DNA of 64,000 nt, from positions 310,001 through 374,000 of the forward strand of contig NZ_MTHD01000003.1 in the NCBI RefSeq assembly GCF_001956855.1, read 5' to 3'. Positions 56,306 to 64,000 of this stretch are shown piece by piece. Position 1 is the stretch's first letter; every line of letters starts with the position of its first letter. Source of the DNA: Azonexus hydrophilus (GTDB lineage Bacteria; Pseudomonadota; Gammaproteobacteria; Burkholderiales; Rhodocyclaceae). Position numbers and translations under genes: made by a program. The notes beneath the pieces are model-generated. The model saw only the letters and a program-made list of their open reading frames with translations. It ran no database searches and was not told where the DNA came from.

Positions 56306-57088
56306 TTGACCCACCCCATCGCCGTCTTCGACTCCGGCCTCGGCGGCCTGACCGTTCTGCGTGCCTTGCGCGCCCGCCTGCCGCACGAGGACTATTTTTA
56401 CTTCGCCGACACCCGTTTCCTGCCTTATGGCGACCGTCCGGAGACTTTCCTGCGCGAGCGCGGGGTGGCGATTGCCGAGGCGCTGGTCCGGCGTGGTGCC
56501 AAGGCGCTGGTGATCGCCTGCAACACGGCGACAGCGGCGGCGGCGGAGGCGATCCGGGCGGCGGTGGATTTGCCGATTGTCGCCCTCGAGCCCGGCGTCA
56601 AGCCGGCGGCGCTGGCCAGTCGCAGCGGCGTGATCGGTGTACTGGCGACGACGCGGACGCTGGCCAGCGAGCGTTTTCAGCGTCTGGTTGGCAACCATGG
56701 CGGCGGCACGCAGGTGATTGCCCAGCCCTGTCCGGGACTGGCCGAGGCGATCGAGCGCGAGGGGCCGGACAGCCCCGCAGTGGCGACGCTGCTCGATGGT
56801 TTCGTCGCGCCGCTGGCGGTGGCGGGGGCCGATGTCGTGGTGCTCGGCTGCACGCATTATCCGTGGGTAGCCGAGGCGATTTCGCGGCGCCTGCCGGCCG
56901 GTGTCACGCTGCTCGATACCGGTGAAGCGGTGGCCCGGCAACTGGAGCGCCTGTTGTTGGCCGGTGCATTGCAGGGCGGTGGTGATGGTCGGCTGATGGT
57001 GGCGACCAGCGGTTCTCCAGCCGCTGTAATTGCTACGGTCGACCGCCTGTGGGGCGAACATTTGCCGGTCGAGCACTGGGAGCCGTGA
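56306..57088 (+). CDS. murI: Glutamate racemase
   Basis: Makes D-glutamate for peptidoglycan. The product has 260 residues. The two catalytic Cys are C72 (IACNTATAAA) and C182 (LGCTHYPW), and the N-terminal FDSGLGGLTVL is typical. The start is TTG 56306, set by the conserved N-terminus; no ATG is near. Because the large inverted repeat ends 104 bases upstream, expression may depend on that region. Confidence 0.94.
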   Translation: MTHPIAVFDSGLGGLTVLRALRARLPHEDYFYFADTRFLPYGDRPETFLRERGVAIAEALVRRGAKALVIACNTATAAAAEAIRAAVDLPIVALEPGVKPAALASRSGVIGVLATTRTLASERFQRLVGNHGGGTQVIAQPCPGLAEAIEREGPDSPAVATLLDGFVAPLAVAGADVVVLGCTHYPWVAEAISRRLPAGVTLLDTGEAVARQLERLLLAGALQGGGDGRLMVATSGSPAAVIATVDRLWGEHLPVEHWEP

Positions 57089-57089
57089 G

Positions 57090-58289
57090 ATGAGCGAAAT
57101 GCAAAAACCACTGGCCGGGTTGAAGGTTGTCGAACTCGGTACGCTGATCGCTGGTCCGTTCTGCACGCGGATCATGGCTGAATTCGGCGCCGAGGTGATC
57201 AAGGTCGAAGCGCCCGATGGTGGCGATCCGCTGCGCAAGTGGCGCAAGGTCTACGAGGGTACCTCGCTGTGGTGGTACGTGCAGGCACGCAACAAGAAAT
57301 CGGTGACGGCCAACCTGAAGCATCCGGCCGGGCGCGAATTCGTGCGCCGGTTGATCGCCGAGGCTGACATCCTGGTCGAGAACTTCCGCCCCGGCGTGCT
57401 GGAAAAGCTGGGCCTGGGCTGGGAGCAACTGAAGGCCGACAATCCTGGCCTGGTCATGGTCCGTCTCTCCGGTTTTGGCCAGACTGGGCCGTACAAGGAT
57501 CAGCCGGGTTTCGGCGCGGTCGGTGAATCGATGGGCGGCTTGCGCTACATCACCGGTTTCGCCGACCGGCCGCCGGTGCGCACCGGCATATCCATTGGCG
57601 ATTCGATCGCCGCGCTGTGGGGCGCGATTGGTGCGCTGATGGCCTTGCGGCACAAGGAGGTCAATGGCGGTGCCGGGCAGGTCGTCGATGTCGCGCTGTA
57701 CGAAGCGGTGTTCGCGATGATGGAGTCGTTGGTGCCGGAGTTTGATGTCTTCGGCTTTGTCCGCGAACGCAGCGGCAACATCATGCCCGGTATCACGCCG
57801 TCGAACACGCACACGACGAAGGATGGCAAGCATGTCACCATCGGTGCCAACGGCGATGCGATCTTCCGCCGCCTGATGCTGGCCATCGGCCGTCCCGACC
57901 TGGCCGACGATCCGGCGCTGGCCGACAACGCCGGGCGCGATGCCCGGCGCGACGAGATCTACGCAGTGATCGACGCCTGGTGCGCCGGCCACGACGAGGC
58001 CGGGGTACTGGCCGTGCTGGCGCAGGCCGAAGTGCCGTCGTCGCGGGTCTATTCTGCGGTCGACATGTTCGCCGACCCACAATTCATTGCCCGGCAGATG
58101 TTCCAGACGGCGACCTTGCCTGACGGCAAGCCGTTCCGCATGCCGGGTATCGTCCCGAACCTGTCGGAGACACCTGGCGCTACCGAATGGATCGGGCCGG
58201 CGCTGGGCGAGCACACCGATGCCGTACTCGCCAGATTGGGTTACGACGCGGCCCGCATTGCTGAATTGCGGGCCGACGGCGCGATCTAG
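57090..58289 (+). CDS. Class III CoA-transferase (CaiB/BaiF family)
   Basis: Moves coenzyme A between carboxylic acids. The product has 399 residues with the family signatures [48 protein letters not shown] and the Asp of [14 protein letters not shown], expected to be the catalytic Asp. Substrate cannot be told from sequence. ATG 57090 lies one base after the murI stop, so the two genes are probably cotranscribed. Its 3' end overlaps the opposing chemoreceptor gene by 4 bases. Confidence 0.9.
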   Translation: MSEMQKPLAGLKVVELGTLIAGPFCTRIMAEFGAEVIKVEAPDGGDPLRKWRKVYEGTSLWWYVQARNKKSVTANLKHPAGREFVRRLIAEADILVENFRPGVLEKLGLGWEQLKADNPGLVMVRLSGFGQTGPYKDQPGFGAVGESMGGLRYITGFADRPPVRTGISIGDSIAALWGAIGALMALRHKEVNGGAGQVVDVALYEAVFAMMESLVPEFDVFGFVRERSGNIMPGITPSNTHTTKDGKHVTIGANGDAIFRRLMLAIGRPDLADDPALADNAGRDARRDEIYAVIDAWCAGHDEAGVLAVLAQAEVPSSRVYSAVDMFADPQFIARQMFQTATLPDGKPFRMPGIVPNLSETPGATEWIGPALGEHTDAVLARLGYDAARIAELRADGAI

Positions 58290-59914
58290 ACCTTGAAGCG
58301 GCTGATCAGCTGCTTCAGGCTGACGGCAATGCCCTGCAACTGATGCGCGGTCGCCGCGGTGCCGCGGATGGTGTCGGTGGTTTCCTCGACCATGTTGGCG
58401 ATCTGCTCGACGCGCTGGGCGATCGACGTGCTGGCAGTGCTCTGTTCCTTGGTCGCGTCGGCGACTTCACCGATACGGGCGAGCGTGCGCCGGGCGCCTT
58501 CCTCGATCTCGCGCAGCGATTCCGAAGCTGAGGCTGCCAGTTCGACGCCCTGTTGAACTTCAGGCAGTGCGGCGTTCATCGCTTCGACGGCACCGACGGT
58601 ATCACCCTGGATGCCGACGATCATCTGTTCGATTTCAGTGGTGGCCAGTGAAGTCCGTTCGGCCAGCTTGCGCACTTCGTCGGCGACGACCGCGAAGCCG
58701 CGTCCCTGTTCGCCGGCGCGGGCCGCTTCGATTGCGGCATTGAGCGCGAGCAGGTTGGTCTGACCGGCGATGTCCTTGATTACGTTGGCAATGCTGGAAA
58801 CCTGTCTGGCTCTTTCTTCCAGTGCATGGATGCGGGTCGAGGCGTCGGAGACGGTATTCGAAATCTGCTGGATTGCCTGCGAAGCCTGGTCTACACGCGC
58901 CGAACCCTGGCCGGACAATTCAACTGCGGCGATCGAGTCGTGCGAGGTATCGCGGGCGCTGTCGGAGATGTGGTTGGAGCTGACCGTCAGTTCCTCGATT
59001 GCTGCAGCCATCGCCGAAGTGGCATCGGACTGTTGTTCAGCCGCCCGGGCGACGCCGTCGGATGCCGTGGCAATCTTCTCGGCGTTGTCGACCAGGCGGT
59101 TGGCGTCACCGTTGATTTCGCTGACCATCTGGCGCAACGAGGTGACCATGCCGCCGAGCGCATGCAGCAGGCTGCCGGCCGGTGCTTGGGCGATATTGGC
59201 CGTCAGATCGCCGCTGGCCACGCGTTCCATGATTTCGGTTGCAGCCTTGGGTTCGCCGCCAAGCTGATTCAACACGCTGCGGCTGACCAGGAAACCGAAG
59301 AAGACCAGGGCGCCGAGCAGGACGGCAGAAATGCTGCCGAGCAACCAGGCGCTCTGGCGGAACTCCTTGTCGACGTCATCGATGTAGATGCCGGTGCCGA
59401 TGACCCAGTTCCACGGCTTGAACAAGGTCGCATAACCCAGTTTTGGCTCGGCTTGCTGCTGGCCGGCTCGCGGGAACCAGTAATCGACGAAACCACCGCC
59501 GGCCTGGGCCGCCGCGATCAATTCGCGGATGATGTGCTTGCCATGCGTGTCCTGCATGTCGATCTTGAGCTGGCCTTCCATTTTCGGACTGGCACCGTGC
59601 AGGAAATAGACGCCAGTAGTATCGAAGCCGAAATAGTAGTCGTCCTCGCCATAACGCAATCCGCGCAGACTTTCCCGGGCAGCGTTCTTGGCCTCTTCTT
59701 CCGATAGCTTGCCGCTGATCGCCAGTTGGTGGTTATGGCTGATGATGCCGGCGGCGACATTGACCAGATCCCGCGTCTTCTGCTTGCGGTCTTCAAGCAT
59801 GCTGTCCTTCAACTGGAACAGCGAGACCAGGCAGAGAACGATCAATCCGAGCAAGGTCAGACCGATCAGGAGTTGCATGCGTGTGGCTACCCGCAGGTTG
59901 GCTAGTGCGCTCAT
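58286..59914 (-). CDS. Methyl-accepting chemotaxis protein with Cache-type sensor
   Basis: Chemoreceptor of 542 residues. A membrane helix (about 12-33) is followed by a periplasmic single-Cache-like domain with the [17 protein letters not shown] and [14 protein letters not shown] motifs, a second helix (about 190-213), HAMP, and the signalling hairpin with tip [39 protein letters not shown] 59914 has GGGAG upstream. The ligand is unknown; sCache_2-type domains often bind small organic acids. It converges with the CoA-transferase gene. Confidence 0.92.
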   Translation of the reverse strand: MSALANLRVATRMQLLIGLTLLGLIVLCLVSLFQLKDSMLEDRKQKTRDLVNVAAGIISHNHQLAISGKLSEEEAKNAARESLRGLRYGEDDYYFGFDTTGVYFLHGASPKMEGQLKIDMQDTHGKHIIRELIAAAQAGGGFVDYWFPRAGQQQAEPKLGYATLFKPWNWVIGTGIYIDDVDKEFRQSAWLLGSISAVLLGALVFFGFLVSRSVLNQLGGEPKAATEIMERVASGDLTANIAQAPAGSLLHALGGMVTSLRQMVSEINGDANRLVDNAEKIATASDGVARAAEQQSDATSAMAAAIEELTVSSNHISDSARDTSHDSIAAVELSGQGSARVDQASQAIQQISNTVSDASTRIHALEERARQVSSIANVIKDIAGQTNLLALNAAIEAARAGEQGRGFAVVADEVRKLAERTSLATTEIEQMIVGIQGDTVGAVEAMNAALPEVQQGVELAASASESLREIEEGARRTLARIGEVADATKEQSTASTSIAQRVEQIANMVEETTDTIRGTAATAHQLQGIAVSLKQLISRFKV

Positions 59915-60030
59915 GTTGAATCTCCCTATGGCTGGTATGTGATTATTCATACAGAGTATCAGCAAGTTGCGATTTGGTGATACCTGAAAAGCGGTATTTT
60001 AATGATTTTATTTGATTTGTTGTTTTTGTA

Positions 60031-60576
60031 CTATCGTAACCGGAAACGCACGGGCAGCAGGGATTCCGCCGGGGCGTCGGAAGGTAGTGTGCGCAAGCGG
60101 CGCACTGCCTTCAGCGCAGCGTCGTCGAGCAGGACGTGGCCGCTGCTTTCCTCGATCCGGGCTGCCACCACTTGCCCGCCTTCATCAAGGATCAGCAAAA
60201 CCAGGGCTTCGCCCTGCAGTCCCTGGCGGATGGCTTCTTCCGGATAGAACAGGCCCTGGCGCTGCTGTTCGGAAAACTGTTCCCGGATGGCCTGGGTCCA
60301 GGTTTTTGCTGTTTTCTTGCGGTCGACCGCAGGAGCGGGCTTTTTTTCCACGGGCCGGGCGGCCGCTTCATGGGGCGGTTCGGGTTCCGGTTCGGGGAGT
60401 ATGAAGGTCGGATTGGGGGCGGCTTGCGGACGGGGGCTCAGTGTCGCCTGCAGCGGCTGGCTGGCTGGTGGTTTGGCCGGTTTTGTCGGGGGCAGCAGCG
60501 CACTGGCGAACGGCAGCGCGTGGAGCAGCAGGGAAAAGCCGATGGCGGCAAGGAGGGGGCGAAGCGTTCGCGGCAT
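60031..60576 (-). CDS. TonB-family energy transducer
   Basis: Protein of 181 residues with an N-terminal hydrophobic anchor (about 8-27), a Pro-rich linker (LPEPEPEPPHEAAARP) and a C-terminal TonB domain (YPEEAIRQGLQGEALVLLILDEGGQVVAARIEESSGHVLLDDAALKAVRRL). It would pass inner-membrane energy to outer-membrane receptors, but no exbB, exbD or receptor lies nearby. The linker holds copy D of the dispersed repeat (AVDRKK). It is divergent from the ankyrin gene. Confidence 0.85.
   Translation of the reverse strand: MPRTLRPLLAAIGFSLLLHALPFASALLPPTKPAKPPASQPLQATLSPRPQAAPNPTFILPEPEPEPPHEAAARPVEKKPAPAVDRKKTAKTWTQAIREQFSEQQRQGLFYPEEAIRQGLQGEALVLLILDEGGQVVAARIEESSGHVLLDDAALKAVRRLRTLPSDAPAESLLPVRFRLR
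60301..60348. repeat. Dispersed palindromic element, copy D (inside tonB-like gene)
   Basis: The left flank GGTTTTTGCTGTTTTCTT (60301-60318) is followed by the perfect core GCGGTCGACCGC (60319-60330). Read on the coding strand it gives AVDRKKTAKT, as in YhbY ([10 protein letters not shown]). Confidence 0.7.
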
Positions 60577-60608
60577 GAGAGAATGTGCGTTGTTCAGTAG
60601 GGTCGGGG

Positions 60609-61661
60609 ATGTCGATGAACGACGCGGTGAGAAGATTCAGTCTGGCAATGATAATCGGGATGGCAGCGGTTTTTCCTGCCCAGGCCCAGTGGTGGGGCAA
60701 TGGTGAAGTGAAATTGCCGGATCCGGCGGGGTTTTCGAACCAGATGGAACTCGGCGACATCAAGCTGGCAACCGCCTGGCTTGATGCCGGCCTGCCGCCG
60801 GACTTCATGGGCAGCCGCATTGGTTCCGGCCTGATGATCGGCGCCTGGGAAGGCAATATCGAACTGATGCGGCTGTTCATTTCGCGCGGTGCCGACATCA
60901 ACCTGCTCAATGCCAACGGTGAGTCGCCGCTGGCATTGGCTGCCTGGCGTGGCAAGCAGGACGCGGTGAAATGGCTGATCGAACGTGGCGCCCGGGTCAA
61001 CGCGCCCGACAAGCAATGGTCGCCGTTGCACTACGCGGTGTTCGGCGGGCACGAGACGGTGACCGATTTCCTGATTGAACAGGGCGCCGATATCGACGCG
61101 CAGACGACCAATGGCTCCAGCGTCCTGATGATGGCGGTGCATGAGGGGCGTGAGTCGCTGGTGCGCAAGTTGATGGAAAAGGGGGCGCAGCGTGATGTGC
61201 GCAATGACTGGGGCGATGGCGCGCTGGAATGGGCCATGCGCAACAACAACCTGGGCATTGCCCGCATGGTCAGCAATCCCGAGGAATTCAACATCGCGGT
61301 CGGGCAGCCAAAGGAGAAATGGGGCACGCTGCAGCGTTCGCTGGCGATGAGCAAGGAACTGGAAATCCTGCTCAATATGCGCAAGACGCTGGCAGAACGC
61401 AAGATGTCCACCGAGGCGATCGACCGGCGCATTGCCGCCGAGCGGGTCAGATTGGCGCGCGAGCACTTTGATCGTCCCAGCCCGCAGCGGGCGTCGACGC
61501 TGGAGGTCAGCGCCAGCCGCAACAAGAGCAGCGAGCAGTCGGTACGGATCATTCAGCAGAACAGGTCCGCGCCTGCTGCGGAACCGAAATTCAAGGTGCC
61601 GCCGGCGACGTATTTCGGCAAACCGAAGATGCCGCCTACGGCGCCCGTGCGCAATTACTGA
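60609..61661 (+). CDS. Exported ankyrin-repeat protein
   Basis: Protein of 350 residues with a signal peptide (about 1-27, FPAQAQ) and some five ankyrin repeats between about 60 and 210 (for example NGESPLALAAWRGKQDAVKWLIERGA and WSPLHYAVFGGHETVTDFLIEQGA). A charged helix and a basic tail follow. It probably binds a protein in the periplasm; no enzymatic motif is seen. ATG 60609 or 60615 may be the start. Confidence 0.82.
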   Translation: MSMNDAVRRFSLAMIIGMAAVFPAQAQWWGNGEVKLPDPAGFSNQMELGDIKLATAWLDAGLPPDFMGSRIGSGLMIGAWEGNIELMRLFISRGADINLLNANGESPLALAAWRGKQDAVKWLIERGARVNAPDKQWSPLHYAVFGGHETVTDFLIEQGADIDAQTTNGSSVLMMAVHEGRESLVRKLMEKGAQRDVRNDWGDGALEWAMRNNNLGIARMVSNPEEFNIAVGQPKEKWGTLQRSLAMSKELEILLNMRKTLAERKMSTEAIDRRIAAERVRLAREHFDRPSPQRASTLEVSASRNKSSEQSVRIIQQNRSAPAAEPKFKVPPATYFGKPKMPPTAPVRNY

Positions 61662-61733
61662 GTTGCCGGCCGGATTGCCAAGGCGGCCGGTGTCGTGCAG
61701 ACTGCCGGCAAACGATGATGATGGAGTAGATGC

Positions 61734-62066
61734 ATGCTTTACGCAGAACGAGATGTTGCTGGACGGATATGCGATCTGCATCCGGCGCCAACCGCCGGCG
61801 CCACGGAAGAACTGGCGGCAGACAATCCGGAAGTGTTGCAGTACATCCATGATCGCTGGCGGCAGAACGAGCTCTCTGAGCTTGATCGTGATTTCATCCG
61901 GGTCATCGAGGACATGATCGAATTGCTGATTGCCAAGCGGCTCATCCTGTTTACCGACCTGCCGCCGAAGGTTCAGGAAAAGCTGATGCGGCGCAAGGAA
62001 GTCCGCCAGTTGAACACTTTCAACGGTCAGTTCGGTACCGGCGGCGACGACATCATTCCTCTTTAG
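61734..62066 (+). CDS. Hypothetical protein, 110 residues
   Basis: I do not recognise a named family. It is mostly helical and acidic, with no signal peptide, and contains LSELDRDFIRVIEDMIELLIAKRLILFTDLPPKVQEKLMRRKEVRQL. GGAG lies seven bases before the ATG. Its end overlaps the opposing response-regulator gene by 14 bases. Confidence 0.72.
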   Translation: MLYAERDVAGRICDLHPAPTAGATEELAADNPEVLQYIHDRWRQNELSELDRDFIRVIEDMIELLIAKRLILFTDLPPKVQEKLMRRKEVRQLNTFNGQFGTGGDDIIPL

Positions 62067-62670
62067 TCGTCTGCATTACCGCCCGGACCAGTTCTGCCAG
62101 CGTCCGGGCGCCCATCTTGTCCATGACCCGGGCGCGGTGTGCCTCGACGGTCTTCATACTGATATTCAGTTCGTCGGCAATCTGCTTGTTCAGTTTGCCG
62201 GCAACCACCAGGTCCATGACTTCGCGTTCGCGCTGCGTCAGTTGTTCCAAGCGCTGGGCGATGGCATCGGTGCGCTTGCGCCGGCTGGCGTTCTGGCAGT
62301 CGACGGCGAGTGCCCGGCGAATGCGGCCGAGCAGGTCCTCGTTGTGGAAGGGTTTCTCGATGAAGTCGCAGGCGCCACGCTGCAGCGCGGCCACGGCCAT
62401 CGGCACGTCGCCGTGGCCGGTGACGAAAATGACTGGCAGGGCCGAGCCGCGGTCGGCCAGGTGTTCGTGCAACTCCAGCCCGCTCATTTCCGGCATCCGG
62501 ACGTCGAGCACAAGGCAGCCGCGCATGCCGTCGTGGTAGGCAGCGAGAAAGTGCTCGCCGGATTCGAAGCAGGCGACGGCATAGCCCTCGCCTTCGAGCA
62601 GCCAGCTCATTGAATCGCGCATGGCTTCGTCGTCGTCGACAACGTAAATGACTTGTTGAACTTCACTCAT
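62053..62670 (-). CDS. FixJ/NarL-type two-component response regulator
   Basis: Response regulator of 205 residues with a receiver domain (acidic pair at 12-13, phospho-acceptor Asp56 in LVLDVRMPEMSG, Lys in FIEKPF) and a C-terminal LuxR-type helix-turn-helix (LTQREREVMDLVVAGKLNKQIADELNISMKTVEAHRARVMDKMG). This order is that of FixJ/TodT/DctR regulators. ATG 62670 is chosen because AAGGA stands eight bases upstream; a Met three codons earlier is too close to it. It overlaps the end of the kinase gene by 8 bases. Confidence 0.9.
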   Translation of the reverse strand: MSEVQQVIYVVDDDEAMRDSMSWLLEGEGYAVACFESGEHFLAAYHDGMRGCLVLDVRMPEMSGLELHEHLADRGSALPVIFVTGHGDVPMAVAALQRGACDFIEKPFHNEDLLGRIRRALAVDCQNASRRKRTDAIAQRLEQLTQREREVMDLVVAGKLNKQIADELNISMKTVEAHRARVMDKMGARTLAELVRAVMQTTKEE

Positions 62671-64000
62671 CGTGTTCATCCTTGTCTTCCTGGGGGACGG
62701 TGAAATGGAACGCGGTGCCACCCTCGCGGCGCCGTTCCACCCACAGCCGTCCCTGGTGAAATTCTATGATGGATCGGCAGATCGGCAGGCCGATGCCCAT
62801 GCCGTCCGGCTTGGTTGTGAAGAACGGGGTGAAGATGCGGTCGAGGTCTTCCTCGGGCAGGCCGTGTCCTTGGTCGGCAATGATTACCTCGACGGTGCGG
62901 CTGTCCTTGCTGCGGGCGCTGATGAACAGGCGCCGGGATTCCGGCGGCAGGCCGCTCATCGCCTCGATGCCATTCTTGATCAGGTTGAGCAGCACCTGCT
63001 CGATCATGATGCGGTCGACGACGATGCGCGGCAGGTTTTCCGGAATGTTGACCACCAGTTGCGTGCTGCTGCGCTGCGCCTCGATGTCGGCAAAGGCCCG
63101 TGCTTCGTCGATCAGTTCGAGCAGGCCGACTGCCTGCCGGTACGGCTCGCCCTTCTTGACCATGTCGCGCATGCGGCGAATGATCTTGCCGGCGCGTTCG
63201 GCCTGGTCGGAGGCTTTCTGCATCGCTGCCAGCAGATCGTCGGTGCGGTAGTTGCCGGCCTGCATGCGCTTGACGCAACCGGCGCAGTAGTTGGCAATCG
63301 CCGATAGCGGCTGGTTGAGTTCGTGGGCCAGCGACGAGGCCATCTCACCCATGGTGATCAGTCGCGAGGTTTGGTCGAGGCGCTTCTGCTGTTGCAGGTT
63401 GACCTCCTCGATATGTTTGCGGTCGGTGATGTCGGCGGCGATCTGGACCTTGACGGTACGCCCGTCCACCCAGCGGATGGCGCGCTCGTGCAGGTGATAC
63501 CAGTGGCCGGACAACTGGTGACGGATTTCGCCGTCGAACAGTTCGCACGGCAGGTCTTCGGGCTTCAGCGTGGCGGGGTCGCGGTTCAGTTCTTCCGGCT
63601 CCGGGTGGCAGGGCTCGGTGACGACAGCGGAGTCGCGACCGACGGCGTCGAAACCGAAAATGCTCTGGAATGCCCGGTTGGCGAAGAGGATTTCGCCGCT
63701 TTCCAGGTCGGCAACGTGCACGGCCGAATCGAGACCATCGATCACCGTTTCGAAACGTTCGTGAGCACGCTCCAGCTCGAGGCGGGCGCGGCGCGGCTCG
63801 GTGATGTCGTTCATCGACGCCATCCAGCCGATCTGGCGGCCCTGGGTGTCGATCAGCGGCGAGAAATAGAGGCGGACGTAGAAGCGTTCCCCGCTCTTGC
63901 GCATGATCCGCATCTCGAAGCCGCCGGCCGGGGCCTTGCCGGCCAGTGCAGTGTCGATGGTGTGTTGCAGCGCGGCGAACTCTTCGGGCGGCCAGTACGG
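62663..64000 (-). CDS. PAS-domain sensor histidine kinase, FixL/DctS-like (5' end outside window)
   Basis: Partner kinase of the response regulator; the frame is still open at base 64000, so the N-terminus is missing. The visible part starts with the end of one PAS domain (PYWPPEEFAAL, then SPLIDTQGRQIGWMASMNDIT). A second PAS domain and an HWE/HisKA-like kinase with His in SLAHELNQPLSAIANYC follow. The ATPase motifs are LLNLIKNGIEAM, DQGHGL and GMGIGLPICRSI. The PYWPPEE text is shared with PAS kinases of the DctS/TodS kind as I recall them. The signal is unknown. Confidence 0.88.
   Translation of the reverse strand, partial: PYWPPEEFAALQHTIDTALAGKAPAGGFEMRIMRKSGERFYVRLYFSPLIDTQGRQIGWMASMNDITEPRRARLELERAHERFETVIDGLDSAVHVADLESGEILFANRAFQSIFGFDAVGRDSAVVTEPCHPEPEELNRDPATLKPEDLPCELFDGEIRHQLSGHWYHLHERAIRWVDGRTVKVQIAADITDRKHIEEVNLQQQKRLDQTSRLITMGEMASSLAHELNQPLSAIANYCAGCVKRMQAGNYRTDDLLAAMQKASDQAERAGKIIRRMRDMVKKGEPYRQAVGLLELIDEARAFADIEAQRSSTQLVVNIPENLPRIVVDRIMIEQVLLNLIKNGIEAMSGLPPESRRLFISARSKDSRTVEVIIADQGHGLPEEDLDRIFTPFFTTKPDGMGIGLPICRSIIEFHQGRLWVERRREGGTAFHFTVPQEDKDEHDE

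Noticed and set aside
55714..56925. Open frame through the large repeat into murI in another frame
   Set aside because: Its N-terminal part is repeat sequence that also appears on the opposite strand; the rest is an out-of-frame reading of murI.
1..64000. CRISPR array, prophage, toxin-antitoxin or other defence system
   Set aside because: No regularly spaced repeats, integrase, phage structural gene or known defence domain was found. The ribbon-helix-helix gene at 55361 has no toxin partner.

Overview
The window reads as chromosomal DNA of a high-GC betaproteobacterium, most likely of the Rhodocyclales (Dechloromonas/Azonexus-like). This rests on the gene order greA - yhbY - rlmE - ftsH - folP - glmM - tpiA - secG - tRNA-Leu - nuoA-N, on the coding style, and on the mix of respiratory and sulfur genes. 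It is an inference from gene content, without a database search. Most of the window is core genome. I see no prophage, transposase, CRISPR array or recognisable defence system.

Layout. (1) 1-7467: transcription, ribosome, protease, folate, cell-wall and glycolysis genes, ending in tRNA-Leu(GAG). (2) 7533-21953: a complete 14-gene complex I operon, nuoA to nuoN, closed by a terminator; a Nudix hydrolase follows. (3) 22565-27536, minus strand: a signalling unit with a PAS-GGDEF-EAL protein, a 73-residue unknown, an RstA/RstB-like two-component system and two coupled mini-genes. (4) 27662-31121: dsbB, rpmG-rpmB-radC, and coaBC-dut. (5) 31193-43852: a sulfur-oxidation island. It holds a diheme cytochrome c, a flavocytochrome c pair (soxE/soxF-like), an ArsR-type regulator, soxCDYZAXB, a periplasmic rhodanese, a Tat-exported sulfide:quinone oxidoreductase-like flavoprotein, a small membrane protein and a YeeE/YedE-type transporter. 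(6) 43908-53767: a chemoreceptor and an NADPH hub, with transhydrogenase pntAa-pntAb-pntB, aceK, and two unrelated isocitrate dehydrogenases side by side. (7) 53797-64000: small and accessory genes, murI, a class III CoA-transferase, a Cache chemoreceptor, a TonB-like protein, an ankyrin protein and a FixL/FixJ-like pair cut by the window end.

How it works together. The Sox proteins, flavocytochrome c and the SQR-like enzyme would oxidise thiosulfate and sulfide in the periplasm and pass electrons to cytochrome c and quinone. Complex I feeds NADH electrons to the same quinone pool. The isocitrate dehydrogenases, AceK and transhydrogenase set the NADPH supply and the TCA/glyoxylate split.

The most unusual signal is at DNA level. 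A 48-bp element built on the palindrome GCGGTCGACCGC occurs at 983, 43853, 55922 and 60301, with a degenerate copy at 27284. Copies sit in intergenic DNA and inside coding sequence in different reading frames. The 55922 copy lies at the centre of a roughly 510-bp inverted repeat (55691-56202). Other points of interest are the two coupled mini-genes beside rstB, the Tat-exported SQR-like enzyme with its small membrane partner, and a ten-G tract inside nuoG.
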